In this document: positions 12,287 to 24,100 of the stretch, one piece after another | How the letters are laid out: each line of letters starts with the position of its first letter | Numbering within the stretch: position 1 is the first letter of the stretch | Source of the DNA: Sinonovacula constricta | Taxonomy: Eukaryota; Mollusca; Bivalvia; Cardiida; Solecurtidae | DNA length: 64,000 nucleotides | NCBI GenBank assembly: GCA_007844125.1 | Contig: CM017558.1 | Coordinates: 42,776,769 to 42,840,768 of the forward strand | Reading direction: 5' to 3' | The notes under the pieces: generated by a model | Told to the model about the DNA's origin: nothing | Databases searched by the model: none | Seen by the model: only the letters and a program-made list of their open reading frames with translations | Made by a program: the position numbers and the translations under genes

Positions 12287-12380
12287 GAAGAGTCAAGAGA
12301 AGGAAGAGTACTACAGCAGGAAAGGCACAAATGCTGTGGACAGTGAGGAGAAGGTTCCTTCCCTGGAGACAGCATCTGGG
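12287..12380 (+). CDS. HAUS5: HAUS5-like exon 6
   Basis: Reads KSQEKEEYYSRKGTNAVDSE and then EKVPSLETASG. It enters with one base completing the codon split with exon 5 (Gln) and leaves in phase 0 before GTGAGT, so both junctions agree with the neighbours. The acceptor TTGCAG follows a GAT repeat instead of a long pyrimidine tract. The region is charged and poorly conserved; it occupies the place of the human segment before VRTACTLRAQFLQNLL. Confidence 0.75.
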
Positions 12381-12392
12381 GTGAGTGGAGAT

Positions 12393-13890
12393 TGCTGCGT
12401 GATTGACAAATCTTAAACATACGTTTACCAATGGTATTGAGTTTGTAAGTTGCAAGATTGACAAATCTTAAACATACATTTACCAATGGTATTGAGTTTG
12501 TATGCTGCAAGATTGACAAATCTTAAACATACATTTACCAATGGTATTGAGTTTGTATGCTGCAAGATTGACAAATCTTAAACATACGTTTACCAATGGT
12601 ATTGAGTTTGTATGCTGCAAGATTGACAAATCTTGAACATACATTTACCAATGGTATTGAGTTTGTATGCTGCAAGATTGACAAATCTTAAACAAACGTT
12701 TACCAATGGTATTGAGTTTGTATGCTGCAAGATTGACAAATCTTGAACATACATTTACCAATGGTATTGAGTTTGTATGCTGCGAGATTGACAAATCTTA
12801 AACATATGTTTACCAATGGTATTGTGTTTGTATGCTGCAAGATAGACAAATCTTAAACATATATTTACCGGTGGTATTGAGTTTGTATGCTGCAAGATTG
12901 ACAAATCTTAAACATACGTTTACCAATGGTATTGAGTTTGTATGCTGCAAATTTGACAAATCTTAAAGATACATTTACCAATGGTATTGAGTTTATATGC
13001 TGCAAGATTGACAAATCTTAAACATATACTTACCAATGGTATTGAGTTTGTATGCTGCAAGATTGACAAATCTTAAACATATATTTACCGGTGGTATTGT
13101 GTTAGTATGCTGCGAGATTGACAGATCTTAAAACATCGATTTACCAGTGGTATTGAGTTTATATGCTGCAAGATTGACAAATCTTAAACATACGTTTACC
13201 AATGGTATTGAGTTTGTATGCTGCAAGATTGACAAATCTTAAACATATATTTACCGGTGGTATTGTGTTAGTATGCTGCGAGATTGACATCTTAAAACAT
13301 CGATTTACCGGTGGTATTGAGTTTATATGCTGCGAGATTGACAAATCTTAAACATACGTTTACCAATGGTATTGAGTTTGTATGCTGCAAGATTGACAAA
13401 TCTTAAACATATATTTACCGGTGGTATTGTGTTAGTATGCTGCGAGATTGACATCTTAAAACATCGATTTACCGGTGGTATTGAGTTTATATGCTGCGAG
13501 ATTGACAAATCTTAAACATACGTTTACCAATGGTATTGAGTTTGTATGCTGTAAGATTGACAAATCTTAAACATACGTTTACCAATGGTATTGAGTTTGT
13601 ATGCTGCAAGATTGACAAATCTTAAACATACGTTTACCAATGGTATTGAGTTTGTATGCTGCAAGATTGACAAATCTTAAACATATATTTACCGGTGGTA
13701 TTGTGTTAGTATGCTGCGAGATTGACAGATCTTAAAACATCGATTTACCAGTGGTATTGAGTTTATATGCTGCGAGATTGACAAATATTTAACATATATT
13801 TACTGGTGGTATTGAGATTGTATACTGCAAGATTGACAAATCTTGAACTTAGATATACTGGTGGTATTGAGTTTGTATGCTGCAAGATTG
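12393..13890. repeat. About 55-bp minisatellite starting 12 bp after the exon 6 donor
   Basis: About 27 copies of a unit containing GATTGACAAATCTTAAACAT, ACGTTTACCAATGGTATTGA and GTTTGTATGCTGC. Two sub-families (ACGTTTACCAATGG and ATATTTACCGGTGG/ATCGATTTACC) alternate in blocks between 13060 and 13790, which shows copying of multi-unit blocks. The first copy begins at the TGCTGCGTGATTGAC just after the donor, so the array reaches almost to the splice site. Confidence 0.95.
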
Positions 13891-13899
13891 ACAAATCAT

Positions 13900-15104
13900 T
13901 TGTATTGACTTTGCATGCATAGGCAGACTTGGTTTTGATAGAGGCTGCTGAAAGAGTTCCCTCATTTGGACCTACTCTGATAATACAGTAGGATATATAT
14001 CTTCCTAATTTGTTCTCATTGCCATGGATATAATATGCTTTTCAATTTTAAAATTTATTGTCATTAATTTGTAACCATACCTGTCTGGTTGATGTTTTGT
14101 TTTCACAATCACTTTTAAAATAATGTGTTAATATACCATATTAGTTTAAGTAAATAAATCATGTTCTTATTGTATAAATAGTTCATTTTTACATTATTAT
14201 TTCATTATAATCAGTCGTCTTTAAATGCACCCATCCAGCTGACCTTCACTGTTGGTTCTACACTGACATTTTTCTGCTGAATTCTTCCACCAATAATAGC
14301 TGGACATCACCAATAGGACCATGATTGTGCTGGTGTAACCAACAAGAAAAAAGTAACAAAACATTAATGCATCTAGTGTGTGATATTGTAAAGGCATACA
14401 CATGCATAGTCATAATAAAACTATAACAGTTTTTTGTTTCTTGTGACATAAAACTTTTTTTTTACATTTTTGTCTTTACATTTTTTAGTGTGTGTTTTTA
14501 ACTTGTCGACCCCTAAGCAAGTTAGTGACCATAATATTAAGAAACAACCATTGTTGGTTAGAACAAGTTTTAAATTAGAGTAAACACTTATATCATCATC
14601 GGCCATTTAAGGTGCTGTTACCACTAATTCACCATGTTTTATTAACCATCCATGAAACCAACATTTTTGATGAGTTAGGGATTTTAAAACATTTTTTTTT
14701 CCCAATTTAATCAGTTTAGTTAAGTAACGCTCAAATAAACAGATAAGACTTCAAAATTATCTTTTATTTATTATGCAGTACAATGTATAAAAAAAATTGT
14801 AAACTAATGGTTAAATTATTAATGATCTGGATGATATTAAGCCATTTTTGTGTATTTGTTGTAATATTCAATATTTAAATAAACTGTAAATGCCATTTGA
14901 TTTCTTTTAACATTGTCACTGTACATGTGTATTTGACAAAAATATGTAATTCATCAATGTTTCAAAAGGATGGTATGCACTGATACAAGTTGAAATCTGT
15001 CCATGCTATATACATTTCTGTTTAACGTGCATAGCTCTGCTATTTAGGCCATGTCTCGCATTGTAAGTACTGATATCATTAAATGAAACTCCTTTGTGTT
15101 TCAG
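13900..15104. other. Intron 6, distal non-repetitive part
   Basis: Unique AT-rich sequence. Minus-strand open frames of about 60 codons at 14221-14606 have no coding support. Confidence 0.55.
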
Positions 15105-15191
15105 AAGCATGTCCGTAAGTGCTGTGAAGAGATCGGCAGCTTTCTGCAGGACACTTTAAAGGGAACATATGGTGGGGACAAAACAGAATTG
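15105..15191 (+). CDS. HAUS5: HAUS5-like exon 7
   Basis: Reads KHVRKCCEEIGSFLQDTLKG and then TYGGD. It corresponds to the human segment DVRTACTLRAQFLQNLL. The acceptor is GTGTTTCAG and the donor GTAAGT. As written the exon ends in phase 0, but exon 8 needs a phase-2 partner. The mismatch would disappear if the run of five A at 15180-15184 were four, so a homopolymer error, a real one-base insertion or an unseen small exon are all possible. Confidence 0.8.
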
Positions 15192-15352
15192 TAAGTGCCA
15201 CTTGGGTGTCTTTTTTGTAAATGTCCAGCGCAAAATATTTATTCATATTATTTAATATCCATCTCAGTCTTAAATCTGTACTTACTATAACTTTCTACAA
15301 CTTAAGTATCTCACCATTGTGAATTTAAAAATGCATACAAATATATGAAACA

Positions 15353-15652
15353 GGACCTGGTAGAACAATCGGTAGAGCGTCGTCTCCGGTTACATGAGGC
15401 TCCGGGTTCGATCCCAGGCCGCGACATGCCAAAGTCATTAAAAAATGGTAGTAGTATAGCTCCCTTGCTAATGCTCAAGCAAATATAAGGTTAGTTTCAC
15501 AACTGGTTGGCCCGGTGTCAGGATAATGTGACTGTGTTCACAGCATGCTATACACAGTGAAGGCAGCACTATATCTGCTTCAAGTGAACACCGTCTCCAG
15601 TTAACTGAAATACTGTTGGTGGGTAGATAAACCCAATAAACAAACAAATACA
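15353..15652 (+). mobile_element. tRNA-derived SINE, full length
   Basis: Same family as the element at 11436. The A box is CGGTAGAGCGTCG near 15371 and the B box GGGTTCGATCCC near 15404. The body has TTGGCCCGGTGTCAGGATAA, GCATGCTATACACAGTGAAG and CTATATCTGCTTCAAGTG, and the tail CCCAATAAACAAACAAA. B-box conservation suggests it is younger than the fragment at 10570. Confidence 0.85.
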
Positions 15653-15659
15653 TGAAATA

Positions 15660-17821
15660 ACACAATGTGTAATCGTAAATGTGATCTAGGTAATCTGTTG
15701 AAGTTAATGTAAATGTTAGTGGCATTCGGTAGACTCTGAACTTCAAGGGTCATTGACCCCTCAGTCAAAATTTTCAGGGGTCAAATTCAAATATCTGAGG
15801 GTCATATCTGTGTGTCGTGTAAATGTGTCACATCATAAAGCGCAAATGTGCTGTTATAGCAATGTTGATTGTGTTTTACTATTTACACTTAGTTGATTTT
15901 TCTGTTTTTTTTAGAATTTAGGTTTTTCTTCAGATCTTTATAAAAAAAATTCTCTTTAAAACATTTAATTCATCAATTTTTTTTGTATATAATTATAATT
16001 GTATATATAATTATATCATTGACGACCACATTTTGTACAAATAAGCCTTGATGAGAATTATTAATACTTCTGATAGTTTACTAGGGACAAGTAAATAAAC
16101 AGAATACTGCTTAATAGTGTTTTTTCTGCATCTTAATTATGACAATCAAATAAAAAAAATGCAACATATCAATTAACATTGTTAAATTGTCACCGTTAAA
16201 AATAATATCGCTTCTCCAAACTGATGTCACTCCAAAACCAATTATAAATATAAGAGTCAACGTTCTCGGCCACCCAGTAACGCATATAACAAGTATTATT
16301 TCCTAACTACATATATCTTAAGGCACCATCAGGCAACAAGAACCTGGTTTTCAGTACAAAATATACAGTGTCAAACTGTAGTCGTGCCCAAAACTAATTT
16401 TGAAATATCAAAACGTCAAACAAGCTTTATTATGCCATAATTTCAACCATTCAAGTAACAAGTACATCTTTCGTAGATATGATCAATCGATTTGCCGTAT
16501 TAGTGTGCATAGTTCCAAATCGCTGTCAAATTTACATTATACTCTGACGCACCCCTTCGCATCTTTTCAGTTATCACACATTTAGGTGGCCCAATCAAGT
16601 AATTATACAATGCCTACAGTCGTCCTTAATTGCCCATTGTCGTCTTTTTCTCGCTTCTTATGAAGCTGTAGGCGATTTTTACCGACGCACAGGTAGAAAT
16701 TGTCACGGGTCAAAATGACCCCCGCCGATTTATTGATGTGCGTCAATTAGGGGTATTTCCGAATGAATTTTCTACGTCAAAAGCCGGGAGCTCAGGTCAA
16801 CCGAACGCCCTGTGTTGATGTATAATTAAAACTCGTAAAATATTTTTTTACTTACACAGATATATTTAGTAGACTTAAACATTTAAAATGCTCTAAAATT
16901 TGTGCACTTGATATATTGCTTAAATAAAATTAAAAAAACAACAAAACTGATAGCTTACTGTATCTTCAGCTTTGAGGAATGAACACTGTCCACATGTGTG
17001 AAATGAGAACAAATAATTGAAAACAACAACATGGGGCATAATGTGTTATTTTTAATTAGTTATGTTACCATAGCACACACAGCCGATTGGGAGAGGATTA
17101 TGTTTGTCTAATATCTAATAACACTAATTTAGTACAAACAGGGGGATTATATTGTTTTATTTTGTTTTGCTTACATTTTGATAATTTATTGAAATAATAA
17201 TAAAATATCAATGTATTGGTTAGAATAATGCATAAGTACACAACATCTGGTACATTGTCCTTTCAAATCCATGCCTAACAATCTATGTAAGATAGGATGT
17301 TGCTATTGTCGCTCTATTGGACAAGATTACCACTAATCTTGTAGCATTTTGTCATGGATGGAGCTGAATATGAATTTGTCATTTTAACCATGTTGGCTGT
17401 TTGTTCCCAGATAATTAGTGAAAATTCTGTTGTAAATGATATTAGTATATCGATAATTTACTAAATAAACTTTTCCCCCAAAAAATAGACCAGTGTTACT
17501 TCAAGTATTAAAGCAATGTATATTTCTTAAAGCCACTAGAAGATAAGGTCAATTATACTAAAGCAGTTTATTTTGTGAATTTCCTGTAATAGAATTTGTC
17601 TTAGAACTGTTTTATTACAAACACATTTAGGTGGAACATTATAACTTATACTTACAAGTGCCTTTGTGAAAGCTATTTAACTTCCTGTGGAAAAACGGAA
17701 GGAAAATCATGAGGTTATTTCCATTTGAAAAACTTTCATTTGAAGCAATTTTATTAATAGAAGGTGTAAAGTAATTGGTCTTCTATAACATGTATTAGTG
17801 TGCTTGTGTTTACCCGTGTAG
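15660..17821. other. Intron 7, distal non-repetitive part
   Basis: Over 2 kb of unique AT-rich DNA without a tandem array. No small exon that would repair the exon 7/8 phase mismatch could be recognised by eye. The open frame at 16400-16585 has no coding features. Confidence 0.5.
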
Positions 17822-17986
17822 TGCACGCAGGAAGGAGCCCCTGTGGCAGCGTGTCGAGGGAGTGATCCGAACATTCTCTCCAGACCAGATTCTTCAGGCT
17901 CTGATGGAGAACACACGTCACACAACGTACGCCCTGAACACACTCACCTCCCATGTAGACATCAGGAGAGATGCACAGAAACTCAG
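17822..17986 (+). CDS. HAUS5: HAUS5-like exon 8
   Basis: Reads ARRKEPLWQRVEGVIRTFSP and then DQILQALMENTRHTTYALNT, ending in IRRDAQKLR. It matches the human [24 protein letters not shown] region, with the conserved pattern W..VE..I....P..IL.AL. The acceptor TACCCGTGTAG leaves one base to complete a codon. The donor GTCAGT gives a phase-2 exit that fits exon 9. The entry phase does not match exon 7 as written. Confidence 0.85.
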
Positions 17987-18167
17987 GTCAGTGTTCAGTG
18001 GTTTTCTACTTTTTCTAATGGTTTTTATTTATAGGTTTAGATCAGTTTATTCTTACTTTTAAGGTTGTGAGTAAACCAAAACTGGTTTGTATTATTTCCT
18101 TGATTACACCATTATTTAATTAATTGACTATTATCCTGACCTGTCATCCTTGTGACCATACTACACA

Positions 18168-21100
18168 ATGGACAAATGGAGGCAGACTGAGCATCCCAGT
18201 CCAGAGCTGATCCACATGCTGTAAATGGACAGATGGAGGCAGACTTGAGCAACCTTGTCCAGAGCTGATCCGCATGTTGTAAATGGACAAATGGAGGCAG
18301 ACTGAGCAACCCAGTCCAGAGCTGATCCACATGTTGTAAATGGACACATGGAGGCAGACTGAGCAACACTGTCCAGAGCTGATCCACATGTTGTAAATGG
18401 ACAAATGGAGGCAGACTGAGCAACCCTGTCCAGAGCTGATCCACATGTTGTAAATGGACAAATGGAGGCAGACTGAGCATCCCAGTCCAAAGCTGATCCA
18501 CATGCTGTAAATGGACAGATGGAGGCAGACTGAGCAACCTTGTCCAGAGCTGATCCGCATGTTGTAAATGGACACATGGAGTCAGACTGAGCAACCCAGT
18601 CCAGAGCTGATCCACATGTTGTAAATGGACACATGGAGGCAGACTGAGCAACACTGTCCAGAGCTGATCCACATGCTGTAAATGGACAAATGGAGGCAGA
18701 CTGAGCATCCCAGTCCAGAGCTGATCCACATGTTGTAAATGGACACATGGAGGCAGACTGAGCAACCCAGTCCAGAGCTGATCCACATGTTGTAAATGGA
18801 CACATGGAGGCAGACTGAGCAACACTGTCCAGAGCTGATCCACATGCTGTAAATGGACACATGGAGGCAGACTGAGCATCCCAGTCCAGAGCTGATCCAC
18901 ATGTTGTAAATGGACACATGCAGTCAGACTGAGCAACCCAGTCCAGAGCTGATCCACATGTTGTAAATGGACACATGGAGTCAGACTGAGCAACCCAGTC
19001 CAGAGCTGATCCACATGTTGTAAATGGACACATGGAGGCAGACTGAGCAACACTGTCCAGAGCTGATCCACATGCTGTAAATGGACAGATGGAGTCAGAC
19101 TGAGCAACCCAGTCCAGAGCTGATCCACATGTTGTAAATGGACACATGGAGGCAGACTGAGCAACCCAGTCCAGAGCTGATCCACATGTTGTAAATGGAC
19201 ACATGGAGTAAGACTGAGCAACCCAGTCCAGAGCTGATCCACATGTTGTAAATGGACACATGGAGGCAGACTGAGCAACACTGTCCAGAGCTGATCCACA
19301 TGCTGTAAATGGACAGATGGAGTCAGACTGAGCAACCCAGTCCAGAGCTGATCCACATGTTGTAAATGGACACATGGAGGCAGACTGAGCAACCCAGTCC
19401 AGAGCTGATCCACATGTTGTAAATGGACACATGGAGGCAGACTGAGCAACCCAGTCCAGAGCTGATCCACATGTTGTAAATGGACACATGGAGGCAGACT
19501 GAGCAACCCTGTCCAGAGCTGATCTACATGTTGTAAATGGACAGATGGAGTCAGACTGAGCATCCCTGTCCAGAGCTGATCCACATGTTGTAAATGGACA
19601 GTTGGAGGCAGACTGAGCAACCCAGTCCAGAGCTGATCCACATGTTGTAAATGGACAGAAGGAGGCAGACTGAGCATCCCTGTCCAGAGCTGATCCACAT
19701 GTTGTAAATGGACACATGGAGTCAGACTGAGCAACCCAGTCCAGAGCTGATCCACATGTTGTAAATGGACACATGGAGCCGTCTGAGCAACCCAGTCCAG
19801 AGCTGATCCACATGTTGTAAATGGACAGATGGAGGCAGACTGAGCAACCCTGTCCAGAGCTGATCTACATGTTGTAAATGGACACATGGAGTCAGACTGA
19901 GCAACCCAGTCCAGAGCTGATCCACATTTTGTAAATGGACACATGGAGGCAGACTGAGCAACCCAGTCCAGAGCTGATCCACATGCTGTAAATGGACAGT
20001 TGGAGGCAGACTGAGCAACCCAGTCTAGAGCTGATCCACATGTTGTAAATGGACAGATGGAGGCAGACTGAGCAACCCTGTCCAGAGCTGATCCACATGT
20101 TGTAAATGGATACATGGAGGAAGACTGAGCAACCCAGTCCAGAGCTGATCCACATGTTGTAAATGGACACATAGAGGCAGACTGAGCAACCCAGTCCAGA
20201 GCTGATCCACATGTTGTAAATGGACAGAAGGAGGCAGACTGAGCATCCCAGTCCAGAGCTGATCCACATGTTGTAAATGGACACATAGAGGCAGACTGAG
20301 CAACCCAGTCCAGAGCTGATCCACATGTTGTAAATGGACAGATGGAGGCAGACTGAGCAACCCAGTCCAGAGCTGATCCACATGTTGTAAATGGACACAT
20401 AGAGGCAGACTGAGCAACCCAGTCCAGAGCTGATCCACATGTTGTAAATGGACAGATGGAGGCAGACTGAGCAACCCAGTCCAGAGCTGATCCACATGTT
20501 GTAAATGGACACATAGAGGCAGACTGAGCAACCCAGTCCAGAGCTGATCCACATGTTGTAAATGGACACATAGAGGCAGACTGAGCAACCCAGTCCAGAG
20601 CTGATCCACATGTTGTAAATGGACAGATGGAGGCAGACTGAGCATCCCAGTCCAGAGCTGATCTACATGTTGTAAATGGACACATAGAGGCAGACTGAGC
20701 AACCCAGTCCAGAGCTGATCCACATGTTGTAAATGGACAGATGGAGGCAGACTGAGCATCCCAGTCCAGAGCTGATCCAAATGTTGTAAATGGACAGATG
20801 GAGGCAGACTGAGCAACCCAGTCCAGAGCTGATCTACATGTTGTAAATGGACACATGGGGACAGACTGAGCATCCCAGTCCAGAGCTGATCTACATGTTG
20901 TAAATGGACACATGGGGACAGACTGAGCATCCCAGTGCAGAGCTGATCCACATGTTGTAAATGGACAGATGGAGGCAGACTGAGCAACCCAGTCCAGAGC
21001 TGATCCACATGTTGTAAATGGACACATGGGGACAGACTGAGCATCCCTGTCCAGAGCTGATCCACATGTTGTAAATGGACACATGGGGACAGACTGAGCA

Positions 21101-24100
21101 TCCCAGTGCAGAGCTGATCCACATGTTGTAAATGGACAGATGGAGGCAGACTGAGCAACCTGCCAGAGCTGATCCACATGTTGTAAATGGACACATGGGG
21201 ACAGACTGAGCATCCCTGTCCAGAGCTGATCCACTTGTTGTAAATGGACACATGGGGACAGACTGAGCAACCCAGTGCAGAGCTGATCCACATGTTGTAA
21301 ATGGACACATGGAGCCATCTGAGCAACCCAGTCCAGAGCTGATCCACATGTTGCAAATGGACAGATGGAGGCAGACTGAGCATCCCAGTCCAGAGCTGAT
21401 CCACATGTTGTAAATGGACAGATGGAGGCAGACTGAGAAACCTTGTCCAGATCTGATCCACATGTTGTAAATGGACAGTTGGAGGCAGACTGAGCAACCC
21501 AGTCCAGAGCTGATCCACATGTTGTAAATGGACAGATGGAGGCAGACTGAGCATCCCAGTCCAGAGCTGATCCACATGTTGTAAATGGACAGTTGGAGGC
21601 AGACTGAGCAACCCAGTCCAGAGCTGATCCAAATGTTGTAAATGGACAGATGGAGGCAGACTGAGCAACCCAGTCCAGAGCTGATCCACATGTTGTAAAT
21701 GGACACATGGAGGCAGACTGAGCAACCCAGTCCAGAGCTGATCCACATGATGTAAATGGACAGATGGAGGCAGACTGAGCATCCCAGTCCAGAGCTGATC
21801 CACATGTTGTAAATGGACAGATGGAGGCAGACTGAGCATCCCAGTCCAGAGCTGATCCACATGTTGTAAATGGACACATGGAGGCAGACTGAGCAACCCA
21901 GTCCAGAGCTGATCAACATGTTGTAAATGGACAGATGGAGGCAGACTGAGCATCCAAGTCCAGAGCTGATCCACATGTTGTAAATGGACACATGGAGGCA
22001 GACTGAGCATCCCTGTCCAGAGCTGATCTACATGTTGTAAATGGACAGATGGAGGCAGACTGAGCAACCCAGTCCAGAGCTGATTCACATGTTGTAAATG
22101 GACACATGGAGGCAGACTGAGCAACCCAGTCCAGAGCTGATCCACATGTTGTAAATGGACACATGGAGGCAGACTGAGCATCACTGTCCAGAGCTGATCC
22201 ACATGTTGTAAATGGACAAATGGAGGCAGACTGAGCATCCCTGTCCAGAGCTGATTCACATGTAAATGGACACATGGAGGCAGACTGAGCATCCCTGTTC
22301 AGAGCTGATCCACATGTTGTAAATGGACAGATGGAGGCAGACTGAGCATCCCTGTCCAGAGCTGATCCACATGATGTAAATGGACAGATGGAGGCAGACT
22401 AAGCAACCCAGTCCAGAGCTGATCAACATGTTGTAAATGGGCAGATGGAGGCAGACTGAGCATCCCAGTCCAGAGCTGATCCACATGTTGTAAATGGACA
22501 GATCGAGGCAGACTGAGCAACCCAGTCCAGAGCTGATCTACATGTTGTAAATGGACACATGGAGGCAGACTGAGCATCCCAGTCCAGAGCTGATCCACAT
22601 GTTGTAAATGGACACATGGAGGCAGACTGAGCATCCCAGTCCAGAGCTGATCCACATGTTGTAAATGGACAGATGGAGGCAGACTGAGCATCCCAGTGCA
22701 GAGCTGATCTACATGTTGTAAATGGACAGATGGAGGCAGACTGAGCATCCCAGTGCAGAGCTGATCTACATGTTGTAAATGGACACATGGAGGCAGACTG
22801 AGCAACCCAGTCCAGAGCTGATCTACATGTTGTAAATGGACACATGGAGGCAGACTGAACAACCCAGTCCAGAGCTGATCCACATGTTGTAAATGGACAG
22901 ATGGAGGCAGACTGAGCATCCCAGTGCAGAGCTGATCCACATGATGTAAATGGACAGATGGAGGCAGACTGAGCATCCCAGTCCAGAGCTGATCCACATG
23001 TTGTAAATGGACACATAAAGGCAGACTGAGCAACCCAGTCCAGAGCTGATTCACATGTTGTAAATGGACACATGGAGGCAGACTGAGCAACCCAGTCCAG
23101 AGCTGATCCACATGTTGTAAATGGACACATGGAGGCAGACTGAGCAACCCTGTCCAGAGCTGATCCACATGTTGTAAATGGACACATGGAGGCAGACTGA
23201 GCATCCCTGTTCAGAGCTGATCCACATGTTGTAAATGGACAGATGGAGGCAGACTGAGCATCCAAGTCCAGAGCTGATCCACATGTTGTAAATGGACACA
23301 TGGAGGCAAACTGAGCATCCCAGTGCAGAGCTGATCCACATGTTGTAAATGGACACATGGAGGCAGACTGAGCATCCCTGTCCAGAGCTGATCCACATGT
23401 TGTAAATGGACACATGGAGGCAGACTGAGCATCCCTGTCCAGAGTTGATCCACATGTTGTAAATGGACAGATGGAGGCAGACTGAGCATCCAAGTCCAGA
23501 GCTGATCCACATGTTGTAAATGGACACATGGAGGCAGACTGAGCATCCCAGTCCAGAGCTGATCCACATGTTGTAAATGGACACATGGAGGCAGACTGAG
23601 CATCCCTGTTCAGAGCTGATCCACATGTTGTAAATGGACAGATGGAGGCAGACTGAGCATCCAAGTCCAGAGCTGATCCACATGTTGTAAATGGACAGAT
23701 GGAGGCAGACTGAGCAACCCTGTCCAGAGCTGATCCACATGTTGTAAATGGACACATGGAGGCAGACTGAGCATCCCAGCCTAGAGCTGATCCACATGTT
23801 GTAAATGGACACATGGAGGCAGACTGAGCATCCCAGTCCAGAGCTGATCCACATGTTGTAAATGAACACATGGAGGCAGACTGAGCCACCCAGTCCAGAG
23901 CTGATCCACATGTTGTAAATGGACACATGGAGGCAGACTTAGCAACCCAGTCCAGAGCTGATCCACATGTTGTAAATGGACACATGGAGGCAGACTGAGC
24001 AACCCAATCCAGAGCTGATCTACATGTTGTAAATGGACACATGGAGGCAGACTGAGCATCCCTGTCCAGAGCTGATCCACATGTTGTAAATGAACAGATC

